A stretch of DNA of 45,193 nt from Mesorhizobium sp. YM1C-6-2 (GCF_003666685.1 NZ_RCIZ01000018.1:1-45193), one strand, 5' to 3'. Numbered from the stretch's first letter, positions 25,589 through 35,532 are shown. The notes: generated by a model not told the origin, from the sequence alone. A program made the numbers and translations.

Positions 25589-25942
25589 TCATTCCTGTCG
25601 CAGGATCTTGTCCATCGGCCTTCCCTTGGCGAGTTCGTCGATCAGCTTGTCGAGGTAGCGGGCTTCCCGCATGAGCGGGTCCTCGACCTCCTCGACACGG
25701 ACACCGCAAACCACGCCTGTGATCAGCGCGCGCGAGGGATTCATTTTTGGAGCCTTCGCAAAGAAGGTTTCGAAGTCGGTCCGCTTCTCAAGCTGCGTTT
25801 CCAGCGCCTTCTGGCCGTAGCCTGTCAGCCAGGAGATGATCCTGTCGACCTCCGCCTTCGTGCGTCCCTTCTTCTCCGCCTTCGCCACGTAATGAGGATA
25901 AACGCTTGCGAAGCTGATCGTGTAAATTCGGTGTTTTGCCAC
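25589..25942 (-). CDS. DUF2200 protein
   Basis: A 117-residue protein matching DUF2200: [35 protein letters not shown] (core [14 protein letters not shown]), [43 protein letters not shown]. It is small, basic and cytosolic. The function of the family is not established. It converges on the cyclase gene, with 12 bases between stops, and marks the return to high-GC core sequence. Confidence 0.85.
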   Translation of the reverse strand: MAKHRIYTISFASVYPHYVAKAEKKGRTKAEVDRIISWLTGYGQKALETQLEKRTDFETFFAKAPKMNPSRALITGVVCGVRVEEVEDPLMREARYLDKLIDELAKGRPMDKILRQE

Positions 25943-25989
25943 GAGTCCTCCTCCCTTATCTTCCTCCCACCGCGCCCATCTTCAACTCA

Positions 25990-26805
25990 TCATGCCAGGA
26001 AACGCGACAGCTTCTTCAGTACGGAACCCGGCGCTTCGAGCTGCGGCAGGTGGCCGACGCCTGGCAAGGTCTCGAAGATAGCGCGGGGCATCAGCCGGTG
26101 CAGCGCCCTGCCGCGCTCGATCGGTATCCAGGGATCGTCCTCGCCCCACAGGATCGCAGTCGGGCACCGGACCTTGCCGAACATCGGCTCGACCTCTGCC
26201 GTGTATTCCTCGTCGGCCTGGGCAAACTGGCGGTAGAAGCTCTGCCGCCCCTCGTCGGAGAGCCACGGCTCGACCAGCCTGGCAAAGTCGTCGTCGTCGA
26301 TCCCCGACGCAAGGGCGCCCCTGATATAGGCCTCGACCACGGCCTTGTGGATGTGCTTGGGAAGGCCGAGGAAGGCGTCCACATGGCGGCCGACATGGGC
26401 GAAGAATTCCGAACCCCACGGCCGCATGGCGACGACGTTCATGAGCACGTAGCGCTCGAACTCGCAGCCATGCAGCAGGTGGGCGCGCAGCGTAGTCGCG
26501 CCGCCGAAGTCATGCGCGACCACCGCGGGCCTGGCGAGCTTCCAGTGCGCCAGCATCTCGGCGAACACCTCGCCCTGCACGTCGAGCGAGGTGCGCTGCG
26601 CGGGATCCTTGCCCGAACGGCCGTAACCCGGCATGTCGTACCAGTGGACGCGGTGATGCCTGGCGAGCTCCGGGATGACCCGGTGCCAGGAAAAGGACGA
26701 CCACGGCCAGCCATGCGTCAGCACCAGCGCCGGCCCGGCCCCGGTGGAGCCCGCGGCGACCGGTCCCGCCGACGTGCCAACCATTTCATCGAGCTTCCAC
26801 GACAT
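25990..26805 (-). CDS. Alpha/beta hydrolase (dehalogenase/epoxide hydrolase-like)
   Basis: A 271-residue alpha/beta-hydrolase. Motifs: LTHGWPWSSFSWH (oxyanion region), MPGYGRSGKD, nucleophile elbow AHDFGGATT with Asp as nucleophile, acid EDDPWIP, and base GVGHLPQLEAP with the catalytic His. An Asp nucleophile is a mark of haloalkane/haloacetate dehalogenases and epoxide hydrolases, but the residue after it is Phe where many dehalogenases have Trp. The substrate is therefore open. It lies 43 bases upstream of the ABC-F stop on the same strand. Confidence 0.75.
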   Translation of the reverse strand: MSWKLDEMVGTSAGPVAAGSTGAGPALVLTHGWPWSSFSWHRVIPELARHHRVHWYDMPGYGRSGKDPAQRTSLDVQGEVFAEMLAHWKLARPAVVAHDFGGATTLRAHLLHGCEFERYVLMNVVAMRPWGSEFFAHVGRHVDAFLGLPKHIHKAVVEAYIRGALASGIDDDDFARLVEPWLSDEGRQSFYRQFAQADEEYTAEVEPMFGKVRCPTAILWGEDDPWIPIERGRALHRLMPRAIFETLPGVGHLPQLEAPGSVLKKLSRFLA

Positions 26806-26848
26806 CGCGCATCCTCCGATTGCGCTTCAGCCGGAAAAGACGGCAGCC

Positions 26849-28726
26849 CTATTCCACCGTCGCCTCCTCGTATTCGCTGGACATCTCCAGCCACTTCTCC
26901 TCGTTGCGGGCGAGCTGTGCCGAAAGCTCGGAACGTTCCTTCGCGAGTTGCGTGGCAGCGCTCGGATCCTTCTCGTAGAGTTTCGGATCGGCGAGTTGAT
27001 CCTCGATCGCGTCGATGCGCTTGCGCAGGCGGTCCATCAGCGCCTCGGTGGCGCGGATTTCCTTGGCGAGCGGCTCCGCCGCGGCGCGGCGGGCGGCGGC
27101 CTCGCGGCGACGGTCGGCCTTGGAGGCCTTCTCCGCCTCGCGCCGCTCGCGGCTGTTGCTGGAAACGCCTGTCACCAGCGTCTTGTAATCGTCGAGATCG
27201 CCGTCATACGGGTTCACGACGCCGTCCTTGACCAGCCAGAGCCGATCCGCGGTCGCTTCGAGCAGATGGCGGTCGTGGCTGATCAGGATCACCGCGCCCG
27301 GAAAATCGTTCAGCGCGAGCATCAACGCCTCGCGACTGTCGATGTCGAGATGGTTGGTCGGCTCGTCGAGGATGAATAAGTTTGGCCCGTCGAAGGCGGC
27401 GAGCCCCATCAGCAGACGCGCCTTCTCGCCGCCCGACAGATCTTTCGCGGGCGTGTTCATCTTCTCCGTCGACAGGCCGAAATTGGCGACCCGCGCGCGC
27501 ACCTTCGATTCAGGCGCTTCCGGCATCAGCCGGCGCACATGCTCGTAGGCGTTCTCCTCGGGCCTGAGGTCGTCGAGCTGGTGCTGGGCGAAGATCGCGA
27601 CCTTCAGCCCCGGCGCAACCGTCATCGTGCCGGTCTCGGGCTTCAGGCGGCCCGCCAGCATCTTGGCGAAGGTCGACTTGCCGTTGCCGTTGGCGCCGAG
27701 CAGCGCGATGCGGTCGTCGGCGTCGATCCGGAGCGTCATCTTCTTCAGCACCGGCTTGCCGGGCGCGTAGCCGACGTCAACGCCGGAGAGCGCGATGATC
27801 GGCGAAGCGACCGTCTTCACCGGCTCCGGAAAGCTGAATGGCCGAACCGTGTCGTCGATGACGGCCGCGATCGGCTTCATCTTCTCCAGCGCCTTGATGC
27901 GCGACTGCGCCTGGCGCGCCTTGGAAGCCTTCGCGCGGAAGCGGTCGACGAAGGACTGCAGATGCTTGCGCTGCGCCTCCTGCTTGACCCGGCCCTTCTC
28001 CTGCAGCTCGCGCTGTTCGGCAAGCTGCCGGTCGAACTGGTCGTAGCCGCCCCGCCAGAAGGTCAGCTTCTGCTTGTCGAGATGCACGATCGAGTTGACG
28101 GCGCGGTTGAGGAGATCGCGGTCATGCGAGATGAGCAGCACCGTGTGCGGATATTTCGAGACGTAGTTCTCCAGCCACAACGTGCCTTCGAGGTCGAGAT
28201 AGTTGGTCGGCTCGTCGAGGAGCAGCAGGTCGGGCTGCGAGAACAGCACCGCCGCCAGCGCGACGCGCATGCGCCAGCCGCCCGAGAAGGAGGACGCCGG
28301 CCGCTTCTGTGCCTCGTCGTCGAAGCCGAGGCCGGCGAGGATGGTCGCCGCGCGGGACTCCGCCGAGTGCGCGTCGATGTCGGCAAGGCGGATGTGGATT
28401 TCGGCGATGCGGTGCGGGTCGGTCGCGGTGCGCTCCTCTTCGAGCAGCGCGGCGCGCTCGACATCGGCCTTGAGCACGATGTCGATCAGCGGCTCCTCGG
28501 TGCCGGGCGCTTCCTGCGCGACCTGGCCGATGCGCGTGTTCTTGGGCAGGCTGATGGAGCCCGTCTCCGAGGCAAGGTCGCCGGTGATGGCTCGGAAGAG
28601 CGTCGTCTTGCCGGTTCCGTTGCGGCCGACGAGACCCGCCTTCGTGCCCGCCGGCAAGGTCAGCGAGGCATGGTCGAGCAGGAGGCGTCCGGCGATGCGG
28701 AGCGAAAGGTCGTTGATAACAAGCAT
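26849..28726 (-). CDS. ABC-F family ATP-binding protein
   Basis: A roughly 625-residue cytosolic ABC-F protein, with two ABC cassettes and no membrane domain. Cassette 1: Walker A GRNGTGKTT (about 33-41), signature SSFSGGWRMR, Walker B LLLLDEPTNYLD. Between the cassettes lies the P-site-tRNA-interaction linker, rich in Lys/Arg/Gln. Cassette 2: GANGNGKST, DLSGGEKARLLMG, FILDEPTNHLD, and HDRHLLEATADR. A C-terminal coiled coil (about 525-620) follows. ABC-F proteins act on ribosomes in translation or antibiotic protection; the Uup/YheS-like length fits. ATG 28726 is chosen; a GTG at 28744 is less likely. Confidence 0.9.
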   Translation of the reverse strand: MLVINDLSLRIAGRLLLDHASLTLPAGTKAGLVGRNGTGKTTLFRAITGDLASETGSISLPKNTRIGQVAQEAPGTEEPLIDIVLKADVERAALLEEERTATDPHRIAEIHIRLADIDAHSAESRAATILAGLGFDDEAQKRPASSFSGGWRMRVALAAVLFSQPDLLLLDEPTNYLDLEGTLWLENYVSKYPHTVLLISHDRDLLNRAVNSIVHLDKQKLTFWRGGYDQFDRQLAEQRELQEKGRVKQEAQRKHLQSFVDRFRAKASKARQAQSRIKALEKMKPIAAVIDDTVRPFSFPEPVKTVASPIIALSGVDVGYAPGKPVLKKMTLRIDADDRIALLGANGNGKSTFAKMLAGRLKPETGTMTVAPGLKVAIFAQHQLDDLRPEENAYEHVRRLMPEAPESKVRARVANFGLSTEKMNTPAKDLSGGEKARLLMGLAAFDGPNLFILDEPTNHLDIDSREALMLALNDFPGAVILISHDRHLLEATADRLWLVKDGVVNPYDGDLDDYKTLVTGVSSNSRERREAEKASKADRRREAAARRAAAEPLAKEIRATEALMDRLRKRIDAIEDQLADPKLYEKDPSAATQLAKERSELSAQLARNEEKWLEMSSEYEEATVE

Positions 28727-28775
28727 GGTCCGCGGCTTTTGCACCGCCGAAGCGGCAATCGCAAGGCCGCAACAC

Positions 28776-29288
28776 TCACGCGAAGGCGCGCCCTTCTTCC
28801 GTACGCTGGAAATATATCAAATCCAGCGTAGGCGCTTCCTTGCCCAGCACCGTCAGGATCGTATGCGCCTGACCGCGATGATGGGTCTGATGGTTGAAGA
28901 GATGGGCCAGCGCCGGCGCCACCCGCTGCGAGACGGTGCGCATGTCGGTCACCGTCATGTAGGTGAAGCGGCCTGCAAGCGCCTTTTCGCTCTGTGAGCC
29001 TATCCAGTCGACCAGGCGCTTGTCCTCCATCTCGCGCGCGACCCGCAATTTCGGGAAATCGATGTAGAGGATGGTGTCCAGCGCTGCCGGCGCGTCGCCC
29101 TCGCCCGTAAACCGCTTCAGCCAGATCTTGTCGGCCACCAGCAGGTGGTTCAGCGTGCCGCGCATGGACTTGAAGAAGGCGCCGACATCGCGGGTGAATT
29201 CATCTTTCGTCAGGCCGGATGCCGCGTCGTAGACCTGCTGGTTGGCCCAGGCGTTGTATGTAGCGAACATCAGAAAATGCTGTTTCAC
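28776..29288 (-). CDS. DinB family protein
   Basis: A 170-residue four-helix-bundle metalloprotein of the DinB/YfiT family. The conserved metal ligands are H48 (LNHLLVADK) and the HxxxH pair H132/H136 in FNHQTHHRGQAH. A GTG start at 29288 has GGAAGGGGAAG upstream. Family members include bacillithiol/mycothiol transferases and stress proteins, but in proteobacteria the activity is unknown. It lies 49 bases downstream (on the same strand) of the ABC-F start, separated by its own promoter. Confidence 0.78.
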   Translation of the reverse strand: MKQHFLMFATYNAWANQQVYDAASGLTKDEFTRDVGAFFKSMRGTLNHLLVADKIWLKRFTGEGDAPAALDTILYIDFPKLRVAREMEDKRLVDWIGSQSEKALAGRFTYMTVTDMRTVSQRVAPALAHLFNHQTHHRGQAHTILTVLGKEAPTLDLIYFQRTEEGRAFA

Positions 29289-29511
29289 GCGGCTTCCCCT
29301 TCCCCGACGGCGGCTATGCGCATCCCTGATAGACCGCAACCGGAAACAACGCCAATGGCTATCGTGCCCGGCTGCCTGTCGACGGCGGCGTCGGTGGCAG
29401 ACCGTGCCGTCTCGATCCTAGCCATGAGCCCGTCGCAACGCCCGGCGCTTGGCAAGCCGTGCGACCGCCTGTATAGAGCCCGCCACGCTCAAACCGACAC
29501 AAGGAACGACT

Positions 29512-29934
29512 ATGGCGATCGAACGCACCTTCTCGATGATCAAGCCGGACGCGACCCGGCGCAACCTGACCGGCGCGATCACGAAGATGCTGGAGGATGC
29601 CGGCCTGCGCGTCATCGCTTCCAAGCGCGTGTGGATGAGCCGCCGCGAGGCCGAGGGTTTTTATGCCGTCCACAAGGACCGGCCCTTCTTCGGCGAGCTC
29701 GTCGAGTTCATGTCCTCGGCGCCGACGATCGTGCAGGTTCTCGAGGGCGAGAACGCGATCGCCAAGAACCGCGAAGTGATGGGTGCGACCAATCCGGCCA
29801 ACGCCGACGAGGGCACGATCCGCAAGGTGCACGCCCTGTCGATCGGCGAAAACTCCGTACACGGCTCCGACGCGCCCGAGACGGCCGCTCAGGAGATCAA
29901 GTACTGGTTCTCGGACACCGAGATCGTCGGCTGA
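29512..29934 (+). CDS. ndk: Nucleoside-diphosphate kinase
   Basis: A 140-residue enzyme that balances NTP pools by transferring phosphate from ATP to NDPs through a phosphohistidine. Typical blocks: [55 protein letters not shown] (substrate site), and [16 protein letters not shown], in which the catalytic His lies (about H117). AAGGA lies upstream of the ATG. A strong terminator follows, shared with the convergent META gene. It is transcribed alone from the 220-base gap beside dinB. Confidence 0.95.
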   Translation: MAIERTFSMIKPDATRRNLTGAITKMLEDAGLRVIASKRVWMSRREAEGFYAVHKDRPFFGELVEFMSSAPTIVQVLEGENAIAKNREVMGATNPANADEGTIRKVHALSIGENSVHGSDAPETAAQEIKYWFSDTEIVG

Positions 29935-29978
29935 CTTCTTGAGTCCGCCGATCACTCCAAGCGATTGATCCAAAAATA

Positions 29979-30007
29979 AAAAGCCGGCGCTCAGCGCCGG
30001 CTTTTTT
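29979..30007. terminator. Bidirectional Rho-independent terminator
   Basis: A perfect stem AAAAGCCGGCGC (29979-29990), loop TCA, and GCGCCGGC (29994-30001) is followed by TTTTTT. A-run and T-run on either side let it stop both ndk and the convergent gene. Confidence 0.9.
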
Positions 30008-30039
30008 GTTGTGGCCTGATGCCGGTGTGCAGGCGGACG

Positions 30040-30810
30040 TCAGCCTTGGCTCGCAAACCGCACGATGTCGGCGCCATCGGCGTCCACGAGAAAGAGCTTG
30101 CCGTCGCCGTCGATCCTGAAGGTTGCAGCCTTCTCGAGGGCGGCGAGGAACTTCCCCTCCTGGTCCATCAGCGCCGGGGCGCAGGCCATCATGGTCGCGC
30201 CGGCCTTGCCGATCTCGATCCTGTCGTCCTTGATTTCGGCCTGCGCGAAATAGCGGTTGCAGCCGCCGCTTCCGGCCACCTTGCCGTCGCGCGTGACGCT
30301 GAAGGTCGACTGGGCGTTGTCGATCACGCCCCTGCCGTTGATGTCCTCGGCCAGCCAGTTCGTGTCGAACAGGGTGGCGGGCGCCGCATCGGCGCTCTGC
30401 TTGACCATCTTCAGCACCATCTGCGCTGGCTCGGGCTTGAGCGGATCGACCGCATAGCGCTGGTCGTTGATGAACCAAAGCTGGTTCTCGACCATGATGC
30501 GAGCCTGCAAGGCGTAGGTGGCCTTGGCCTGGACGACGGCTGAATCGAACTTGATCTCGAACTTGATGGGGACCTGCCCAGCCGGATCGATCTTCTGCTC
30601 GCCGACCACCGTCTCCGGCGCATCGGCCAGCGATACGTCCAAAAGGCGCACCGTAAGCACGGCGTTCGGCGGCAACGCCATCCGCTCGCGGTAGGAAACC
30701 TCGCCGGTGATCGCAACCTCCTCGGCCGCGACGGCGCCCGGCATCAGCAGGCCGCCAAGCATCAGTGGGGCCAGCCCGAAAAAGAACAGTTCTGCAAGCC
30801 TGCCGAGCAT
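30040..30810 (-). CDS. Exported YbaY/META domain lipoprotein-like protein
   Basis: A 256-residue exported protein with two domains. After a signal sequence (about 1-29, hydrophobic LAELFFFGLAPLMLGGLLM, cleavage near AVAA), residues about 30-125 resemble the YbaY beta-sandwich (VLTVRLLDVSLADAP, QVPIKFEIKFD). Residues about 145-250 form an HslJ-type META domain (NWLAEDINGRGVI, SGGCNRYFAQAEI, ATMMACAP, where the Cys pair is typical). GGAGG lies 7 bases before the ATG at 30810; a longer start is unlikely. HslJ-type META proteins contribute to stress and antibiotic tolerance; here the role is inferred. Confidence 0.8.
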   Translation of the reverse strand: MLGRLAELFFFGLAPLMLGGLLMPGAVAAEEVAITGEVSYRERMALPPNAVLTVRLLDVSLADAPETVVGEQKIDPAGQVPIKFEIKFDSAVVQAKATYALQARIMVENQLWFINDQRYAVDPLKPEPAQMVLKMVKQSADAAPATLFDTNWLAEDINGRGVIDNAQSTFSVTRDGKVAGSGGCNRYFAQAEIKDDRIEIGKAGATMMACAPALMDQEGKFLAALEKAATFRIDGDGKLFLVDADGADIVRFASQG

Positions 30811-30881
30811 CCGACATCCTCCAATGGAGCGGCGAGGTTCCACGACGAATAAGTCTGTTCCGTGGCCTTGCCGGCCGCACC

Positions 30882-31349
30882 CTACTTTTTCCAGCGCGCG
30901 GCGGCTTCCTCGTCGGCTTCCCTGGCGTCGACCCAGCCGCCCTCTGCGTCATCCGCGCGATGCTCCTTCTTCCAGAAGGGAGCGCGGGATTTCAGGTAGT
31001 CCATCAGGAAATCCGCCGCCTCGAAGGCGGCACGGCGATGCTTCGAGGCGGCGACGACGAGCACGATGTTCTCGCCCGGCCGGATCTTGCCATAGCGGTG
31101 GATGGCGGTGAGGCCGGCCAGTGGCCAGCGTTCAGCCGCCTCGCGGCCTATGCGCGTGATCTCCGCCTCGGCCATGCCTGGGTAATGCTCCAGTTCCAGA
31201 GCGGAAAGCGCACCCTCCTCGTCACGGCAGATGCCCGAAAAGGTCACGACAGCGCCGACGTCGCCGGCTGTCCTCAACCTGTCGATCTCGGCCGCCACGT
31301 CGAAGTCGGCTGCCTGTATGCGGACCACCGGAACGATGGGGGCGGTCAT
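30882..31349 (-). CDS. moaE: Molybdopterin synthase catalytic subunit
   Basis: A 155-residue MoaE, the large subunit of molybdopterin synthase, which adds sulfur from MoaD to precursor Z. The family motifs are GAVVTFSGICR, LELEHYPGMAEAEI, IHRYGKIRPGENIVLVVAASKHRRAAFEA, and DYLKSRAPFWKKE, with the catalytic Lys in FWKKE. ATG at 31349 follows GAAGG. The gene lies 5 bases after moaD in a four-gene run, uvrC-pgsA-moaD-moaE. Confidence 0.93.
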   Translation of the reverse strand: MTAPIVPVVRIQAADFDVAAEIDRLRTAGDVGAVVTFSGICRDEEGALSALELEHYPGMAEAEITRIGREAAERWPLAGLTAIHRYGKIRPGENIVLVVAASKHRRAAFEAADFLMDYLKSRAPFWKKEHRADDAEGGWVDAREADEEAAARWKK

Positions 31350-31354
31350 GACCT

Positions 31355-31609
31355 TCAGCCGCCCGTCATCGGCGGGAAAAGCGCGATCTCGCCGGCGCCT
31401 GCCAACTTCTGGCGATGGTCGACATGCTCGTGATCGAGGGCGACGCGGATGACCTCGGAGTGTCTCAGCGCGTGCGCATATTCTTCGCCGCGCCTCTTCA
31501 GCCATGCCAGAAGGTCCTCGACCGTCACGACATCGGCCGGCAACGACACGTCCTCCTCCTGCTTGCCGATCCGTTCGCGCACCCAGGCGAAATAGACGAG
31601 CTTGGTCAT
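31355..31609 (-). CDS. moaD: Molybdopterin synthase sulfur carrier subunit
   Basis: An 84-residue ubiquitin-fold sulfur carrier. The C-terminus ends in PPMTGG, the Gly-Gly tail that is adenylated and thiocarboxylated before sulfur transfer in MoaE. The N-terminal VYFAWVRERIG and VEDLLAWLKRRG match the family. Start 31609 is one base after the pgsA stop, so expression is coupled to pgsA. Confidence 0.92.
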   Translation of the reverse strand: MTKLVYFAWVRERIGKQEEDVSLPADVVTVEDLLAWLKRRGEEYAHALRHSEVIRVALDHEHVDHRQKLAGAGEIALFPPMTGG

Positions 31610-31610
31610 C

Positions 31611-32201
31611 TCACTCGTCCATGATGTGCTTGGCGCCGGCGCGGAAATAGTCATAGCCGGTGTAGAGCGTCACGATCGCCGCCACCCAGAGCAGCACGAT
31701 GCCGGTCTCGGTCGAATAAGGCACTATCTTGTCCAGCGCCGGGCCGGCCAAGAGGACGGCGATGGCGATCATCTGGATCGCCGTCTTCCACTTGGCGAGT
31801 TTCGTCACCGGCACGCTCACCTTCAGGGCCGCCAGATACTCGCGCAGGCCGGAGACGAGGATTTCGCGGCAAAGGATGATGATCGCCGCCCACAGCGACC
31901 AGCCGGCGATCGTACGGTCTGTGTCCGCCGCCAGCAGAAGCAGGCAGGTGGCGACCAGCAGCTTGTCGGCGATCGGATCGAGCATGCGGCCGATGTTCGA
32001 CTGCTGCTGCCAGGCGCGGGCCAGATAGCCGTCGAAATAATCGGTGATGCTGGCGACGATGAAGATGACCAGCGCCGACCAGCGGGCAAAGTCGCTCGAC
32101 TGCAGCCGGCCTTCCAGGAAAAAACAAAGCACTACCAGCGGTACGGCCAGTATCCGTCCGTAGGTAAGGATATTCGGCAGGTTGAACGCGCGCTTGGCCA
32201 T
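31611..32201 (-). CDS. pgsA: CDP-diacylglycerol-glycerol-3-phosphate phosphatidyltransferase
   Basis: A 196-residue inner-membrane enzyme that makes phosphatidylglycerol-phosphate. The core motif DGYLARAW...GRMLDPIADK is intact and the N-terminus NLPNILTYGRILAVPLVV is typical of PgsA. About six membrane segments. It overlaps nothing but leads directly into moaD. This is the copy in the uvrC-pgsA arrangement usual in alphaproteobacteria, so it is the more likely true PgsA of the two in the window. Confidence 0.92.
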   Translation of the reverse strand: MAKRAFNLPNILTYGRILAVPLVVLCFFLEGRLQSSDFARWSALVIFIVASITDYFDGYLARAWQQQSNIGRMLDPIADKLLVATCLLLLAADTDRTIAGWSLWAAIIILCREILVSGLREYLAALKVSVPVTKLAKWKTAIQMIAIAVLLAGPALDKIVPYSTETGIVLLWVAAIVTLYTGYDYFRAGAKHIMDE

Positions 32202-32299
32202 GTTTTTCAGACTTCCTCCTGCCCTACTGAAATCAGAAGCCGATGTAGGGGGTCAACTGCCTGAATTCTATGGACCAACACGATTCGCCGCAGGGACAA

Positions 32300-34369
32300 T
32301 CAATTTTCGTGGAAATGGTTGTAGACGAGGCGCGCCACCGACTCCGATATGCCGTCCACCGCCATCAGGTCCTCGACCGCCGCGTTGCGGACCGCCTTGG
32401 CGGTGCCGAAATGCAGAAGGAGCGCCCGTTTGCGGGCCGGCCCGATGCCGCTGATCTCATCGAGCGGGTTCCTCACCATCTCCTTCTTGCGGCGGGCACG
32501 ATGCGAGCCGATCGCAAAACGATGCGCCTCGTCGCGCAGCCGCTGCACGAAATAGAGCACCGGATCGCGCACCGGCAGCGTGAACGCGGCCTTCCCTTTG
32601 GCGAAGAAGCGCTCGCGTCCCGCTTCGCGGTCCTGGCCCTTGGCGACGCCGATCGCAACCACCCGGTCCTCGATTCCCAGTTCCTGCAGGATCGCACGCA
32701 CGGCCGTCATCTGGCCCTGACCGCCGTCGATCAGGATGACATCGGGCCAGGCCGGGAAGGCGCCGTTCTCCGCGTCCTCCACGCCGTCCGCTTCCTGCGC
32801 GCCGTGCTCCTTGACCAGCCTGGAGAAGCGCCGCTGCATGACTTCCCGCATCATGCCGAAATCGTCGCCGGGCGTGATGTCGGTCGAGCGGATGTTGAAC
32901 TTGCGGTACTGGTTCTTCACGAAACCTTCCGGTCCCGAGACGATCATGGCGCCGACGGCATTCGTGCCCATGATGTGCGAGTTGTCGTAGACCTCGATGC
33001 GGCGCGGCGGCTTGTCCAGGCCGAAAGCCTCCGCGAAGCCGGCAAGCAGGCGCGTCTGGGTGGAGGTCTCCGCAAGCCGGCGTCCGAGCGCCTCGCGCGC
33101 GTTCTGCACCGCATGGTCGACCAGATCCTTCTTCTCGCCGCGCTGGGGGACGATGATCGAGACCTTGTGTCCTGCCTTTGTCGCCAGCGCCTGCTCCAGG
33201 ATTTCTTCCTCCTCGACCTTGTGCGACAGCATGACGGTGCGCGGGCACGGCTTGTCGTCGTAGAACTGGGCGAGGAAGGACGACAGCACCTCCTGTGCCT
33301 CCAGCGCTGGATCGGCTTTCGGGAAATAGGCGCGGTTGCCCCAGTTCTGGCCGGTGCGGAAGAAAAAGACCTGGATGCAGACATGACCACCGTCCTGGTG
33401 GATGGCGAAGACATCGGCCTCTTCGACGCCTTGCGGGTTGATGCCCTGGTGGCTCTGCACGTGCGACAGCGCGGCCAGCCGGTCCCGATAGACCGCGGCG
33501 CGCTCGAAATCGAGCTCTTCGGCTGCTTCCTGCATCTGCTCGGAAATCTCGGTCTTCACCTTCTGGCTGCGGCCCGAAAGGAAATCCTTCGCCTCCGTCA
33601 CCAGTTCGGCATAGTCCTCCGCGGAGATCTCGCCGGTGCACGGCCCCGAACAGCGCTTGATCTGGTAGAGAAGGCAAGGCCGGGTCCGGCTTTCGAAGAC
33701 CGAGTCCGTGCACGTCCTGAGCAGGAAGGCGCGCTGCAGCGAGTTGATGGTGCGGCCGACCGCGCCGGCCGAGGCGAAGGGCCCGAAATAATCGCCCTTG
33801 CGCGAGCGCGCGCCGCGATGCTTGAAGATGCCGGGCGAAGGATGGTCGCCGGTCAGCACGATGTAGGGGAACGACTTGTCGTCCCGCAAAAGCACGTTGA
33901 AACGAGGCCGCAACCGCTTGATCAGGTTGGCTTCGAGCAGCAGCGCCTCGATTTCGGTGCGGGTGACGACGAACTCCATCGTCGCCGTCTCGCGCACCAT
34001 GCGGCCGATACGGTTGGTGTGGAAGCGGCCGTTGGCGTAGTTGGTCACGCGCTTCTTCAGGCTGCGCGCCTTGCCGACATAGAGCACGTCGCCGGCGGCA
34101 TTCATCATGCGATAGACGCCAGGCGCGTTGGGCAGCCGCCTGACCAGCGTCTGGATCACCTCGGCTCCCACCTTGCCGTCGGCATCGCCGGCATGTGCCG
34201 TCCAGTCGATCGACGTGAAGGGCAGGTCTACGCTGGACGCCGGCGCTGCTTCAGGCTCATCGACAATCGCGTCTTCGTCGTCTGCCTCGTCGCCGGGGAC
34301 GAAACCCGCAATATCGTCCGCCGCCTTCGTGCTGTCGCCGTGTCCCGGTATGTCTCTTCGCGGACTCAT
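32300..34369 (-). CDS. uvrC: Excinuclease ABC subunit C
   Basis: A 689-residue nuclease that makes both incisions in nucleotide excision repair. GIY-YIG domain at about 75-155 ([30 protein letters not shown]), a UVR domain near 270 ([16 protein letters not shown]), the RNase H-like region (about 390-560; [26 protein letters not shown]), and C-terminal helix-hairpin-helix (about 640-689, [16 protein letters not shown]). The N-terminal 50-60 residues are an acidic extension. ATG overlaps the stop of the SDR gene (ATGA). Confidence 0.95.
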   Translation of the reverse strand: MSPRRDIPGHGDSTKAADDIAGFVPGDEADDEDAIVDEPEAAPASSVDLPFTSIDWTAHAGDADGKVGAEVIQTLVRRLPNAPGVYRMMNAAGDVLYVGKARSLKKRVTNYANGRFHTNRIGRMVRETATMEFVVTRTEIEALLLEANLIKRLRPRFNVLLRDDKSFPYIVLTGDHPSPGIFKHRGARSRKGDYFGPFASAGAVGRTINSLQRAFLLRTCTDSVFESRTRPCLLYQIKRCSGPCTGEISAEDYAELVTEAKDFLSGRSQKVKTEISEQMQEAAEELDFERAAVYRDRLAALSHVQSHQGINPQGVEEADVFAIHQDGGHVCIQVFFFRTGQNWGNRAYFPKADPALEAQEVLSSFLAQFYDDKPCPRTVMLSHKVEEEEILEQALATKAGHKVSIIVPQRGEKKDLVDHAVQNAREALGRRLAETSTQTRLLAGFAEAFGLDKPPRRIEVYDNSHIMGTNAVGAMIVSGPEGFVKNQYRKFNIRSTDITPGDDFGMMREVMQRRFSRLVKEHGAQEADGVEDAENGAFPAWPDVILIDGGQGQMTAVRAILQELGIEDRVVAIGVAKGQDREAGRERFFAKGKAAFTLPVRDPVLYFVQRLRDEAHRFAIGSHRARRKKEMVRNPLDEISGIGPARKRALLLHFGTAKAVRNAAVEDLMAVDGISESVARLVYNHFHEN

Positions 34370-35130
34370 TCCACCATGCCTGTCACATCGGGCGTCTGCC
34401 ATGCAAGGTGCTGGCCGCCGTCGAGAGCGATCATCTGCCCGGTTACCGAGCGCGCGTCCCAAAGATAGCGGATGGTTGCGCCGAATTCGGAGAGTTCCGG
34501 TCCCCGCACGAGGATCAGTCCGTCGATCTGCGCCCTGAAATCATGCGCCCCCTGCACCGTACTGGCCAGGGTGGGGCCGGGACCGATCGCGTTGACGCGT
34601 ATGCGCGGTGCCAGCGCCTGCGCCATCGTCCTTGTCGCCGCCCAGAGCGCGGATTTCGAAAGCGTGTAGGAGAAATGGCGCGGCGTCAGGCGCCAGACGC
34701 GCTGGTCGATAATGTTGACGATCAGCCCTTCCTCCCCGGCCGGCAGCGCCTCCGCGAAGCGCCGCGCCAGGATCGCCGGCGCGGTGACGTGGATGGCGAA
34801 ATGGCGATCCGCGACGGCGGGATCGAAATCCCGGACGGAATCGTCGCGGAAGATCGATGCATTGTTGACCAGCAGCCCGATGGGCCCGAGCGACTTCGAC
34901 GCCTCGGCGATCAGTGCGGCGGTGGCCGTTGCATCGGTGAGATCGGCCTCGACAACAACTGCGCGCCCTCCCGCGCCACGAATTTCCTCGGCGAGCGAGC
35001 CCGCCTCCCCGCCAGACCGGTTGCAATGGATGGCAACCGCAAAGCCATGTGCAGCAAGGTCTTCCACGATCGCCCGGCCGATACGTTTCGCTCCGCCTGT
35101 CACCAATGCCGTGCGAGCGGCTCCCGTCAT
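34366..35130 (-). CDS. Short-chain dehydrogenase, pteridine-reductase-like
   Basis: A 254-residue SDR oxidoreductase. The nucleotide-binding start is [12 protein letters not shown], whose TGxxxRIG form is characteristic of pteridine reductase/FolM enzymes rather than the plain TGxxxGIG. NNAS at about 91 and the catalytic YTLSK (Tyr/Lys) are intact. The C-terminal part ([12 protein letters not shown]) fits the family. It probably reduces a dihydropterin or other carbonyl with NADPH, but the substrate is inferred. ATG at 35130 or 35133; AAGGA lies ahead of both. The uvrC ATG overlaps its stop. Confidence 0.82.
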   Translation of the reverse strand: MTGAARTALVTGGAKRIGRAIVEDLAAHGFAVAIHCNRSGGEAGSLAEEIRGAGGRAVVVEADLTDATATAALIAEASKSLGPIGLLVNNASIFRDDSVRDFDPAVADRHFAIHVTAPAILARRFAEALPAGEEGLIVNIIDQRVWRLTPRHFSYTLSKSALWAATRTMAQALAPRIRVNAIGPGPTLASTVQGAHDFRAQIDGLILVRGPELSEFGATIRYLWDARSVTGQMIALDGGQHLAWQTPDVTGMVE

Positions 35131-35532
35131 CATCGAATCCTTGCAGCTTCCGTTTTCGGCAGCTGGATCGCGAATGCGGCAGCCGCATATTAAAAGTCCG
35201 TTTTCCCTTTTGACGACTTTGTGACCGATTGCCCGAAATCGCGCCGTCAAGGGCTGCGGCGCGCTGCCACAGGCCAAGCTGATATAGAGTGCGCAACGCC
35301 TTGCACCAAGCGGCCTGCGGCATCACGGCACGAACTCTCCTGACACAGGCTGTTGCGAGAAGGACACGTCAAGGTTCAGCCTCATTGGCGCCGGCCAAAG
35401 ACCCCATTTCAGGTTCGTTCGGGCCACATTTCGGCATGACATTCGGAACCGTCAGGCGACCGGTCCGTTCTTCCCCCCGGCGGGTCGGGACAGCTTATCG
35501 AACCCACGTGTCTCGTGGTCATGGAGTAAACA
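35131..35532. other. Divergent intergenic region
   Basis: A 402-base gap between the SDR gene and the outer-membrane protein gene, with promoters for both sides. No structured element or convincing gene was seen; the stretch upstream of the OMP start has GGAG six bases before its ATG. Confidence 0.4.

Noticed and set aside
27539-28831. Plus-strand frame opposite the ABC-F gene
   Set aside because: Opposite strand of a clear ABC-F protein; rich in repeated Arg/Ala, no motif.
32270-34468. Long plus-strand frame (732 codons) opposite uvrC
   Set aside because: Opposite strand of a clear UvrC with full domain order; no protein-like pattern.
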